Source: an uncultured bacterium
GTDB taxonomy: Bacteria > Armatimonadota > HRBIN16
Direction: 5' to 3'
Assembly (NCBI GenBank): GCA_938027655.1
Contig: CALJAP010000120.1
Span: forward strand, 1 to 44,950
DNA length: 44,950 bases
Below the pieces are notes generated by a model. The model was not told where the DNA came from. It worked only from the letters and a program-made list of their open reading frames with translations, and searched no databases. The translations under genes were made by a program, and so were the position numbers. Every line of letters starts with the position of its first letter. The stretch's first letter is position 1. Shown here one piece after another: positions 1 through 6,824 of the stretch.

Positions 1-13
1 CAGAGCAAAACAG

Positions 14-43
14 CCCCCTCTCCCGTAGCGCCGGGAGAGGGGG
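14..43 (-). terminator. Hairpin terminator / dispersed repeat, copy 1
   Basis: A 12-bp perfect stem (CCCCCTCTCCCG against CGGGAGAGGGGG, 6-nt loop) lies 13 bases beyond the stop codon of the prepilin-like gene. A G-rich tail separates it from the stop. The same stem and tail recur after two other genes here (9519-9563 and 13795-13836), so it is both a repeat-family member and probably a transcription terminator, although there is no clear T-run. Confidence 0.6.
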
Positions 44-56
44 TTGGGGGTGAGGG

Positions 57-542
57 CTACTCCTCCCCTATCAAGCCGAAATCGCGCACCAGGATGCCGA
101 AATCGAACAGCGTGATCTCCTCGTCGCCGTCGAAGTCTACCACTGAATTTTCTCTTGGTTTAAACGGCGCCCATTCGCGGTTATAGCCATAGGGCAGCCA
201 CCCTCTTTCGCCGTACGTCTCCACATACCTGCCCGTGCTATCGGATGGACAGCGGAACAAGCCGGTGTTCTTGATGTACGGCGCCACCATCGCGCTCCAT
301 ATCGGAGAGAGGGGGTCCGTGCTCACTGCTGTCGGAGGCATGTACAGGTCGTAGTCCTGGCTATACATGCGGAAAGCTTTAGCGATCTGGTTCAGATTGG
401 AGATGCACTGCGTCTGTCTCGCCTTATCACGGGCTTTCGCGAAAACGGGGAACAGTATCGCCGCTAAGATGGCGATAATCGCTATCACCACGAGGAGCTC
501 GATGAGCGTAAACGCCCAGCGGCGGGGGATTCTGCTATTCAC
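57..542 (-). CDS. Prepilin-type N-terminal domain protein with dockerin-like C-terminus
   Basis: A 161-residue pseudopilin-like exported protein. I chose the GTG start because AAGGAGG sits 8 bases before it. The N-terminus has a short basic leader, then the class III signal AFTLIELLVVIAIIAILAA; the residue before the Phe is Ala rather than the usual Gly. This predicts cleavage by a prepilin peptidase and assembly through a type II secretion or type IV pilus-like machine. The middle (about 45-130) resembles the DUF1559 type of pseudopilin common in Planctomycetes and Armatimonadota, but is shorter. The last 28 residues contain DFDGDEEITLFDFGILVRDF, a single dockerin-type calcium loop. Ligand and function are unknown. 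The prepilin call is firm; the dockerin call is by motif only. Confidence 0.85.
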   Translation of the reverse strand: MNSRIPRRWAFTLIELLVVIAIIAILAAILFPVFAKARDKARQTQCISNLNQIAKAFRMYSQDYDLYMPPTAVSTDPLSPIWSAMVAPYIKNTGLFRCPSDSTGRYVETYGERGWLPYGYNREWAPFKPRENSVVDFDGDEEITLFDFGILVRDFGLIGEE

Positions 543-637
543 TTTCGCACCCTCCTTGCGTAATCGTTTGCTCTTCCAGAGACACCTACGATAATTACCG
601 CACCTGCGAGTGCGCAAACACTCCTATCACTAATGGT

Positions 638-666
638 AGTATATCACTATTACGTATTTTATGCAA
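638..666 (-). promoter_or_regulatory. Sigma-70 type promoter of the prepilin-like gene
   Basis: On the minus strand, TTGCAT (661-666) and TATACT (638-643) are separated by exactly 17 bases. The start codon lies about 95 bases downstream. An 8-base direct repeat (TATCACTA on the plus strand at 625-632 and 642-649) overlaps and follows the -10 box and could be an operator. Confidence 0.6.
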
Positions 667-765
667 GACATTCATCCTTCACATTCTCCGCATTTTGCGA
701 AACCGGTAATTTTGCGCCTGCTTCGAGGGTATCATTCTTAAGAGGGTAATCCTTTTGAGGATGTA

Positions 766-783
766 GTCGCGACGGAGCGCGAC
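766..783. repeat. Short GTCGCG/CGCGAC hairpin
   Basis: GTCGCG and CGCGAC form a perfect 6-bp stem around ACGGAG. It sits in the 366-base spacer between the prepilin-like gene and arsC, directly beside the longer palindromic repeat at 801-870. The rest of this spacer holds the prepilin promoter and no gene that I can support. Confidence 0.4.
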
Positions 784-800
784 CCTTCAAGGCGGGTACG

Positions 801-870
801 CGGAGGGCGAGGCTTCGTCCGAGCCATTCGGCATCAAGGTTTTTCGGCTCACCAGGGTTATTGCCCTCCA
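801..870 (-). repeat. Palindromic dispersed repeat, copy A
   Basis: Read on the minus strand, this segment aligns with 27727-27795 on the plus strand. Both have TGGAGGGC, then GGTGAGCCGAAAA, then GGCTCGG and GAAGCC or GAGCC, with the two ends forming an imperfect inverted repeat. The two copies are 27 kb apart and in opposite orientation. This points to a genome-wide hairpin-forming repeat family. Confidence 0.6.
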
Positions 871-908
871 TGTCGACGGGATGAGAACACGCAACAGGAG
901 GACACATA

Positions 909-1337
909 ATGAGGATTCTGTTTCTGTGCACTGGCAACTCGTGCCGCAGTCAGATGGCGGAAGGGTTCGCCCGACAATTGTTGAAAGGCTGGGACATCTG
1001 GAGCGCGGGAACGCACCCCGCCGAGCGCGTCAATCCCCTTGCGGTGCAGGTGATGGCGGAAAAGGGCATCGATATCTCCACCCAGTATCCCAAACTGGTG
1101 CAGGATATTCCCCGACCGGTGGACTTCGTGGTCACCCTGTGCGGCGAGGCAGCGGAGGAGTGTCCGGTCTTCCCCGGCGCGAAACGCACCGAGCACTGGG
1201 GCTTGCCCGACCCAGCGAAGGCAACAGGCACTCCCGAAGAGGTGCTACAGGTCTTCCGCCACGTGCGCGATGAGATTGAGAGGAGGATGAGCGACCTCGC
1301 CAATCGGGTGAAAACGCAGATGGACGACCGACTATGA
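909..1337 (+). CDS. arsC: Arsenate reductase, low-molecular-weight phosphatase (thioredoxin-coupled) type
   Basis: A 142-residue cytoplasmic enzyme that would reduce arsenate to arsenite. The start follows AGGAGG by 7 bases. It has the LMW-PTP P-loop CTGNSCRS (Cys7 to Arg13) and the DP motif near residue 101. A second and third cysteine at 78 and 85 sit in TLCGEAAEECP. Spacing of Cys7/78/85 matches the redox triad of Staphylococcus aureus pI258 ArsC (Cys10/82/89), so I favour a true arsenate reductase over a protein tyrosine phosphatase. No arsR, arsB or acr3 lies beside it. It converges with cheW, overlapping its 3' end by 6 bases. Confidence 0.88.
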   Translation: MRILFLCTGNSCRSQMAEGFARQLLKGWDIWSAGTHPAERVNPLAVQVMAEKGIDISTQYPKLVQDIPRPVDFVVTLCGEAAEECPVFPGAKRTEHWGLPDPAKATGTPEEVLQVFRHVRDEIERRMSDLANRVKTQMDDRL

Positions 1338-1802
1338 TGCAGGTGACAAATGGCTCAGCTTCTCCACCTGCTTCTTGTCCAGCAGGCAGTTGGGGTCAAG
1401 AAGCAGCACAAGTCTCTCGCCATCATGCCCGATGGCTTGCACGTAGCTGTTCTGTTCGTTGAGCAGAAGCGCGGCAGGCGGTTCGACGTCGTTCTCCGCA
1501 AAGCGGTGCACGGTGTGTACGCCATCTACCAGAAAACCAATCGGCTGCCCATACACCTCGGCCACCACCACACGCATTTGTGGGGAAGGCTGTGTCGACT
1601 CCATCCCGAACCGCTCGCGCAAGCACACAATAGGAATAGTCTGCCCCCGCAGCGCGGCGGCGCCACGCAACCAGCGCGGCGCACGGGGGATACGCGAGAT
1701 GGGGGGGACATGGATGATTTCCCTTACCGCCCATACGGGAAAACCTATCATCTCGTCCCCCACTTGCGCTTGTACATACAGATTTTGCTCTTCGTGCGGC
1801 AT
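1332..1802 (-). CDS. cheW: CheW-like chemotaxis coupling protein
   Basis: A 156-residue single-domain CheW-family protein that would couple receptors to the CheA kinase. Family features include GFPVWAVREII near the N-terminus, then PRAPRWLRGAAALRGQTIPIV and the conserved VDGV segment. An AGGAGG box precedes the ATG by 8 bases. It is the last gene of the minus-strand che operon, 45 bases after the yjfB-like gene. A single CheW domain with no response-regulator fusion makes CheV unlikely. No CheA is encoded in the window. Confidence 0.85.
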   Translation of the reverse strand: MPHEEQNLYVQAQVGDEMIGFPVWAVREIIHVPPISRIPRAPRWLRGAAALRGQTIPIVCLRERFGMESTQPSPQMRVVVAEVYGQPIGFLVDGVHTVHRFAENDVEPPAALLLNEQNSYVQAIGHDGERLVLLLDPNCLLDKKQVEKLSHLSPAS

Positions 1803-1847
1803 GGCGAAAGCCTCCTAACCACAAACGCTTATGCCACCTGAAAGCGG

Positions 1848-2027
1848 TCACGCACGGATATCGATCATCTTTCCGGCGTCCTCAATCATCTGCACCAGCT
1901 GTTCGCCCGTTTGCTGTTGGGCGTCCATTGTTTTGCGCAAAAGTCTGGTCTGATACTCTTGTCCCTGCTGTTCGCTGCGCAACAGCGACACCAGTAGAGA
2001 CATGGCGGCGCGGTCTTCTACACGCAT
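1848..2027 (-). CDS. Small YjfB-like motility protein
   Basis: A 59-residue protein with no signal peptide or membrane segment. I start it at the ATG in MRVEDRAAMSLLVSLL, which has GGAGAGGA about 7 bases upstream; the frame is open further upstream but would run through the end of cheX. The composition and the pattern of a leading hydrophobic stretch, a central LLRKTMDAQQQTGEQLVQMI helix and a terminal IDIR resemble the short YjfB family found in motility loci. Its place between cheX and cheW agrees. The molecular role of that family is not known. The gene is probably real; the family assignment is tentative. Confidence 0.55.
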   Translation of the reverse strand: MRVEDRAAMSLLVSLLRSEQQGQEYQTRLLRKTMDAQQQTGEQLVQMIEDAGKMIDIRA

Positions 2028-2028
2028 T

Positions 2029-2499
2029 TTACTTCCTCTCCTGTAAGCTGACGTTGATTTCGATATCGCCGAAGTCACCAAGCAGTATCGGCACCACCAG
2101 CGCGGGCGTGTTCACTGTGGAGATTTTCACGTTGCTGCCCCGAATGATGCTGGGCGGAGAGATGTCGCAGGTATAACCTTTCTCTGCGAGCAGAGCGGCA
2201 GCGTTGCCCGTAATCATATTGCCCAGTTCGGCAATCGCGCTAGCAGCAAGCGCGTCGAAGGTACGAATAGGCTGACCGATCATATGGGAGGCGATTTTGT
2301 CGGCGGTCGTGAGGCTCATGCCGTAGATAACCGACCCTTCTACCTTGCCCGTCACGCCCATCACGATGCTGCACTGCTGGGTGGTGAAAATGCCGGGGCG
2401 CATCGCCAGCTGTCCCTTCTCCGGCTGGATACCCAGCACCATCTCCAGCACCGAGTACGCCGCGCTCACAAACGGGTTGATGTATTCTACTCGCATCAT
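2029..2499 (-). CDS. cheX: CheX-type CheY-P phosphatase
   Basis: A 156-residue protein of the CheC/CheX/FliY phosphatase family, which dephosphorylates CheY-P. The single active-site helix reads AIAELGNMITGNAAALLAEK, giving the required Glu91 and Asn94, followed about 22 residues later by Pro115/116. One such motif, rather than the two of CheC, marks it as CheX. Two consecutive ATG codons begin the gene and GAGGAG lies 9 to 12 bases upstream. It follows cheY by 14 bases. A second phosphatase (CheC) is encoded in the same operon. Confidence 0.85.
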   Translation of the reverse strand: MMRVEYINPFVSAAYSVLEMVLGIQPEKGQLAMRPGIFTTQQCSIVMGVTGKVEGSVIYGMSLTTADKIASHMIGQPIRTFDALAASAIAELGNMITGNAAALLAEKGYTCDISPPSIIRGSNVKISTVNTPALVVPILLGDFGDIEINVSLQERK

Positions 2500-2513
2500 G
2501 GTTCAGGCTCCTC

Positions 2514-2879
2514 TCAGCTACCCAGCAGTTTCTGCACGCTTTCTATCACGCGATCCGGCTGAAACGGCTTGACGATGAAATCCTTTGCGCCCGCCTGGAT
2601 GGCTTCTACCACCAGGTTCTTCTGCCCCATAGCGGTCACCATCACGATACGGGCGTTGGGGTCTACCTTTTTTATCTCCCGTACCGCGCTGATGCCGTCC
2701 ATCTCCGGCATGGTGATGTCCATCGTCACCAGGTCGGGTTTGAGGCTTTTGTACATCTCCACCGCTTCACGCCCATTGGTGGCTTCGCCCGCCACCTCGT
2801 AGCCATGCTGCGTGAGGATATTTTTCAAAGTGACCCGCATAAACAGCGCGTCGTCGGTAACCAGTATCCTCTTGCCCAT
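2514..2879 (-). CDS. cheY: CheY response regulator
   Basis: A receiver-only response regulator of 121 residues, the CheA substrate that signals to the flagellar or pilus motor. Counting from the upstream GTG, acidic-pocket residues are Asp10 and Asp11, the phosphorylation site is Asp55 in VTMDITMPEMDG, the switch Thr is 83 and the conserved Lys is 105 in VKPFQ. I start at the ATG that has AGGGGG 9 bases upstream; a GTG lies one codon before. No output domain follows. It sits between cheR and cheX, next to both kinds of CheY phosphatase. Confidence 0.92.
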   Translation of the reverse strand: MGKRILVTDDALFMRVTLKNILTQHGYEVAGEATNGREAVEMYKSLKPDLVTMDITMPEMDGISAVREIKKVDPNARIVMVTAMGQKNLVVEAIQAGAKDFIVKPFQPDRVIESVQKLLGS

Positions 2880-2923
2880 CACTTGCTTCCCCCTTAGTAT
2901 CCTCCTTGTTGGTTATTCCATGT

Positions 2924-3733
2924 TTACGCCACGCGGCGTAGTTCCGTCGCCGGCTTGCGGTAGAAAAAGGACAATGGCATCTCGTAGCCGATTTCACGGT
3001 AGTTGAAAATACGCTCGGTGCTGCCCACAAACAGCACCCCACCAGGTACCAGCGACTGGAAAAAGCGCATATACAACCTGTCCTTTGCCTCCTCGGTGAA
3101 GTAAATCACCACGTTGCGGCAAAGGATAAGATGGAAGCCCGTGTCAAACGGGTCTGCCAGCAGGTTATGCTTACGAAAGGTGATGTTCCGCTTCAGCTCT
3201 GGCTTCACCTGGTAGCGATTGCCCTGCTGCACAAAGTACCTCTGTTTCCATTCTGGCGAGACGTTGCGCATATCCTCAGCGGTGAAAATCCCCTCTTTCG
3301 CCTTGCTCAGGATGCTCTCGTCCACGTCGGTAGCGAGAATCTGGTAAGACAAGGGGCGCATCTCCTCCAGCAAAATGGCGAGCGAATACGGCTCCGCCCC
3401 GTACGAGCACCCTGCACTCCACACCTTTAGCGAGCTACTCAACTGGCGAAGCTGAGGAAGGATGACCCGACGCAGTTCCTCGAACTTCTCCGGATTACGA
3501 AACAGCTCGGACACGTTGATGGTAATCCGGTCAATAAAGTACGCGAACTGCTGGGCATCTCTTTCCAGAACCGCCCAGTACTCCTCTAAGTTGTGTGCGC
3601 CCACGCGGTCTGCCATCGAGCGCAAGCGACGCTCCATCTGTGGGCGCTTGTATTGCTGCAGGTCTAACCCTGTCTTACGCTTCACCTGTTCGCAAAACCA
3701 CAGGTAATCGTCCGCAACAGATGTTGTTTTCAC
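2924..3733 (-). CDS. cheR: CheR chemoreceptor glutamate methyltransferase
   Basis: A 269-residue SAM-dependent methyltransferase that would methylate receptor glutamates. It has the N-terminal helical CheR domain (about 8-65), the ITINVSELFRNP linker segment, the SAM loop VWSAGCSYGAEPYSLA near residue 105-120, and the LILCRNVVIYF motif near 205. The GTG start overlaps the HDOD stop codon by 4 bases, implying translational coupling. A 41-base gap then separates it from cheY. No CheB methylesterase is present in the window, so the demethylating partner is elsewhere or absent. Confidence 0.92.
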   Translation of the reverse strand: MKTTSVADDYLWFCEQVKRKTGLDLQQYKRPQMERRLRSMADRVGAHNLEEYWAVLERDAQQFAYFIDRITINVSELFRNPEKFEELRRVILPQLRQLSSSLKVWSAGCSYGAEPYSLAILLEEMRPLSYQILATDVDESILSKAKEGIFTAEDMRNVSPEWKQRYFVQQGNRYQVKPELKRNITFRKHNLLADPFDTGFHLILCRNVVIYFTEEAKDRLYMRFFQSLVPGGVLFVGSTERIFNYREIGYEMPLSFFYRKPATELRRVA

Positions 3734-4611
3734 CGCAGTGCTACCTCCGGTTGCTCCTGTAAGTTGGCTGCCTGCGCCATCTGGTCGACGACCTGTTCAC
3801 ACAGTTCGTCGATGTCCGCCTGTTCCATCCCAAGCATTGCCAGCGTGTCCTCTTCGAGCACGTAATACAATCCATCTCCTCCAATGCCGATACCCATTGT
3901 GATGGACAGGATGTCTGCCAGATGTACAACGGAAATCATCAGGTCTTTGTCGGGTGCACTGGATGGCCGGTGGTGATACTTAATCACCGAAACCAGCGCG
4001 GGGGGCAGGTTCCATTTTTCCGCGATAAGCCCGCCCGCCATCGCGTGGTTGAATCCGAGTACCTCTTGCTCTGCCTCCACGAAGGGGATGCGGTTTTGCA
4101 GAGCGTGCTCCATAATCTGGTCAAACTGCTCACGCACAAAGAGGTTGATCGCCACCTTGCCGATATCGTGTAGCAGTCCGGCAACGAACGCCTCTTCGAC
4201 GACGGGCAAGCGTACCTTGTGTGCAATCAACTGCGCGCCGATTGCGCAAGCCAGAGAGTGTCGCCACAGCTCGCCACGCTGCAACCAGTATCCGGCGATT
4301 TCACGATTGAGTAGTTCGAAAGTCGAAGCGGCGATGGCGAGGTTCTTGATGGTACGAAATCCCAGAATAACCACTGCCTCCGAGAGAGTGCTCACACGCC
4401 GTGGCAGTCCGTAGAAGGCAGAGTTGGCGAGCTTGAGCACACGCGCCGCCATCGCCTGGTCGGTCGCAATGACCTTCGCGATGCTCTGGGCGTCGGAACG
4501 GGGGTCCTCTGTCATGCGCATCACACGCACCACGACCTCCGGTAGCGCAGGCAGGTCTCGAATGGTTTGTACCAGCTGCTGCAGTTTTTCCGGTGTCCCT
4601 GTTCCGTTCAT
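3730..4611 (-). CDS. HDOD domain signalling protein
   Basis: A 293-residue protein whose residues 15-210 form an HDOD domain: LPALPEVVVRVMRM, then VLKLANSAFYGLPRRVSTL and VVILGFRTIKNLA. Unlike many HDOD proteins it retains an HD-type HDIGK motif at about 148-152. It overlaps cheD upstream and cheR downstream by 4 bases each, so it is embedded in the che operon. HDOD proteins are known in bacterial signalling and motility, mostly without a defined biochemical activity. Phosphodiesterase activity cannot be judged from the sequence. Confidence 0.85.
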   Translation of the reverse strand: MNGTGTPEKLQQLVQTIRDLPALPEVVVRVMRMTEDPRSDAQSIAKVIATDQAMAARVLKLANSAFYGLPRRVSTLSEAVVILGFRTIKNLAIAASTFELLNREIAGYWLQRGELWRHSLACAIGAQLIAHKVRLPVVEEAFVAGLLHDIGKVAINLFVREQFDQIMEHALQNRIPFVEAEQEVLGFNHAMAGGLIAEKWNLPPALVSVIKYHHRPSSAPDKDLMISVVHLADILSITMGIGIGGDGLYYVLEEDTLAMLGMEQADIDELCEQVVDQMAQAANLQEQPEVALR

Positions 4612-5135
4612 GCTGCCACCCCCGAAGAGGCAAGAATATTACCTAGCACCGCCAGTTCGCGTTCCGCACCGCCTATCGTGCGCACCACAATCAGCCCATT
4701 GTCCGAAATGAGGCGTAGGGTGCGCCCCGCACTGCCTCCAACGTCCTTCGCCTGCAACGGGATGCCTGCTTCGCGCAGGGCTTTCACTACCGCCTCGGCG
4801 TTGCGCGCCCCCACGTCCAGAGAGTTGCTCACGCCAAACTGAAAAAGCTGCGCCCCTCCGGCTATCGCCGCTTTCAAGCGCGAAGCGCTTGCCCCTTGCT
4901 CCACCATCCGCTGCACAATCGCAGGAATAGCGGTATCTGCGAACTTGCCCGGTAAGTCCCCCGCCTTACTTGCCTGGCTTTGGGGTAATACCACGTGCAC
5001 CATACCTGCAACGCGTGTCAACGGGTCATACAAACACACTCCAATACAAGAACCCAAACCCAAAGCGGTCAACACATTGCCTGCACCGCGAACCACCTGT
5101 ATCTCTCCCATGCCAACGGTCAAGTTAACACCCAT
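4608..5135 (-). CDS. cheD: CheD chemoreceptor glutamine deamidase
   Basis: A 175-residue CheD that deamidates receptor glutamines and usually binds CheC. The catalytic set is visible as Thr24, Cys30 in LGLGSCIGVCLYD and His47 in MVHVVLP. Their spacing is identical to Thr21/Cys27/His44 of Thermotoga maritima CheD. The gene follows cheC by 4 bases and overlaps the HDOD gene by 4. In Bacillus and Thermotoga, CheD stimulates the CheC phosphatase, so adjacent genes for both suggest the same feedback loop here. Confidence 0.92.
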   Translation of the reverse strand: MGVNLTVGMGEIQVVRGAGNVLTALGLGSCIGVCLYDPLTRVAGMVHVVLPQSQASKAGDLPGKFADTAIPAIVQRMVEQGASASRLKAAIAGGAQLFQFGVSNSLDVGARNAEAVVKALREAGIPLQAKDVGGSAGRTLRLISDNGLIVVRTIGGAERELAVLGNILASSGVAA

Positions 5136-5139
5136 CGCT

Positions 5140-5751
5140 TTAGCCCATCCCTATCGCCTCGAGGATTCTCTGGATGCCGCCCGGCTCGGGCAGAAAGATG
5201 AACGTGCCGGAAATCAGCCCATCCCGGTCGTAGATGTCGGTGGTGATGGTCACGGCGAAATCATCGAGGTTGGGTATGTTCGCGATGACCGCGTCCAGAA
5301 TCGCCGCTCCCATATCCACCGCCATCACAGGCGGGCTGGGAAGCAGTTGCAGTGCCGTGAAGTCGCTAATAGCGGTGAGATACGCGCTGAGCATGATGTT
5401 GCCGATTTCCATGAGCGCAGAGGCGGTTAACTCATCTAGGCTCACCTCCGGCATTCCCAGCAGCACCCCAGCCAGACGGTGCGCGCTTTGCACGTCGAAG
5501 ATGAACGTAGCATGTCCCGGCACATCGCCGGTCACTTGCAGGTAGACGCCAGCCGTCACTTGCTCGGGGTCGCGTAGAATGTCAGGCAGATCGCCGATGG
5601 GTACACAGACCGCCTGTGGCACGTTGATAAGTATTGTGGTATCGATAAGGTCGGCTAAAGCCGAAGAGGCTTTGCCCATTCCGATATTGGCGATTTCGCG
5701 CAGCGCGTCGAACTGCTCCTCGCTGAAAGCATATTCTGGCTGGGCGCTCAT
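5140..5751 (-). CDS. cheC: CheC CheY-P phosphatase
   Basis: A 203-residue CheC with both expected phosphatase helices. The first is LREIANIGMGKASSAL (Glu19, Asn22, then Pro45) and the second is LMEIGNIMLSAYL (Glu115, Asn118, then Pro140). No FliN-like or FliM-like domain is attached, so it is CheC rather than FliY. It is the first gene of the operon, about 35 bases after an exact GCCGATAA sigma-28 type -10 element. Its ribosome-binding site is weak (GGGATGAGAAG). Confidence 0.9.
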   Translation of the reverse strand: MSAQPEYAFSEEQFDALREIANIGMGKASSALADLIDTTILINVPQAVCVPIGDLPDILRDPEQVTAGVYLQVTGDVPGHATFIFDVQSAHRLAGVLLGMPEVSLDELTASALMEIGNIMLSAYLTAISDFTALQLLPSPPVMAVDMGAAILDAVIANIPNLDDFAVTITTDIYDRDGLISGTFIFLPEPGGIQRILEAIGMG

Positions 5752-5785
5752 CTTCTCATCCCTTCGGTTGCAAAGACTATACCCA

Positions 5786-5813
5786 TTATCGGCACTTGAT
5801 GGTCTACACTGGA
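5786..5813 (-). promoter_or_regulatory. Sigma-28 (FliA/SigD) type promoter of the che operon
   Basis: The minus strand carries GCCGATAA at 5786-5793, an exact match to the flagellar sigma-28 -10 element. It is preceded after 12 bases by TCCAGTGT (5806-5813), a 5/8 match to TAAAGTTT; the usual spacer is about 11. The cheC start is 34 bases downstream. The match is seen directly; use by a sigma-28 factor is inference. Confidence 0.55.
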
Positions 5814-5837
5814 GTGCACCCAGCCAGCAACGGACAG

Positions 5838-6698
5838 TTATTTCTTCTCATCTCGCCAGGAGCGCGTCGCTTGCCAGCCCAGCACCTGCCTGGCGTGAGA
5901 GGTGTCAATGAGCGCACGATAGGGGTTCTCTGCCACATAAGCAGTCAAATCGCCTCGCCAGGGAAGGTGTGACCAGTACTTCTGTACCAGTTCTATCGTT
6001 GGAATATCGATAGTGGTATCCACAGCACTCAGCAGGAAAGCGTCGTGCTGTATGCCGTCTGCCTTCAGCGCAAGCAACACCGCATCACACACGTCTTGCA
6101 GGTCTACGTATGCCCATAGCTCGTCCTTGCCCCACTCGGCGCGCATTTCGACGGGTACGCGCCTCCACCAGGGAAACGGTTGCGCGGTGTTGACCACGAA
6201 GACCGGTCGGAAGCATATGGTGATGATGCCGTATCGCTCGGTGTAGCTGCGGCATACCTCTTCCGCCAGATGCTTGGATAACTGGTAGGGAGTCATTGGG
6301 TGGCGCGGATGGAAATCGTCCAGAGGAAGGTAGTCTGGAGGGCGATGTCCTCCCACACAACCCAGCGCGTTAATGCTGGAGAAGTACACTACTCGTCCCA
6401 CGCCAGCCTCCGCGCAGGCTTGCAGCACGTTCCATGTGCCCTGCACGTTCACCGCCAGTACCTCATCGGCAGCATTGCGACGGTCGCTGGACATCGCCCC
6501 CAGGTGCACTACCGCATCTACACCCTGCACCACACGCCGAACGGTAAACACATCGCGCAGGTCGCCCGCCACATGCTCCCACTCCGTGCTTGCACTGGCA
6601 GTGCGGTCAAAGGTGCGCAGAGTATACCCCTCTTCCAGTAGCCTTTTTACCAGCTCCTGTCCGATGAAACCGTTGCTTCCTGTTACCAGCAGACGCAT
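5838..6698 (-). CDS. NAD-dependent epimerase/dehydratase (extended SDR)
   Basis: A 286-residue extended short-chain dehydrogenase. The N-terminal nucleotide-binding motif is VTGSNGFIG at residues 6-14. The catalytic Ser lies in VYFSSINALG near 107, and Tyr138 and Lys142 lie in TPYQLSKHLAEE. These motifs fit sugar-nucleotide epimerases and related dehydratases, but the substrate cannot be read from them. I chose the ATG with GGAGGAG about 9 bases upstream over a GTG two codons earlier. It stands alone, divergent from aconitase, and 86 bases from cheC. Confidence 0.8.
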   Translation of the reverse strand: MRLLVTGSNGFIGQELVKRLLEEGYTLRTFDRTASASTEWEHVAGDLRDVFTVRRVVQGVDAVVHLGAMSSDRRNAADEVLAVNVQGTWNVLQACAEAGVGRVVYFSSINALGCVGGHRPPDYLPLDDFHPRHPMTPYQLSKHLAEEVCRSYTERYGIITICFRPVFVVNTAQPFPWWRRVPVEMRAEWGKDELWAYVDLQDVCDAVLLALKADGIQHDAFLLSAVDTTIDIPTIELVQKYWSHLPWRGDLTAYVAENPYRALIDTSHARQVLGWQATRSWRDEKK

Positions 6699-6734
6699 CG
6701 TCACATTCTCCTCCGCATGGGATCTCGCCTGTGT

Positions 6735-6763
6735 ATTATATCACCTATCGCCCGATTGCAACT
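6735..6763 (-). promoter_or_regulatory. Putative promoter of the epimerase gene
   Basis: A perfect TATAAT occurs on the minus strand at 6735-6740. Possible -35 boxes are weak: TTGCAA (6756-6761, 15-base spacer) or AGTTGC (6758-6763, 17-base spacer). The start codon is 37 bases downstream. Confidence 0.4.
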
Positions 6764-6785
6764 GCACTCGCCCGCGCAATTCTGG

Positions 6786-6807
6786 TAAAATATTACAGAA
6801 CGCTCTG
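6786..6807 (+). promoter_or_regulatory. Putative acnA -10 box followed by an operator-like palindrome
   Basis: TAAAAT at 6786-6791 is a likely -10 element with no good -35. Four bases on is CAGAACGCTCTG (6796-6807), a near-perfect inverted repeat ending 17 bases before the acnA start. A one-base variant, CAGAACGTTCTG, lies in the same position upstream of the STAS-Usp gene at 34021-34032. Confidence 0.4.
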
Positions 6808-6824
6808 AACAGAGGATGACAACC

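Noticed and set aside
909-1337. Protein tyrosine phosphatase instead of arsenate reductase
   Set aside because: The Cys7/78/85 triad has the spacing of redox-active ArsC, which plain phosphatases lack.
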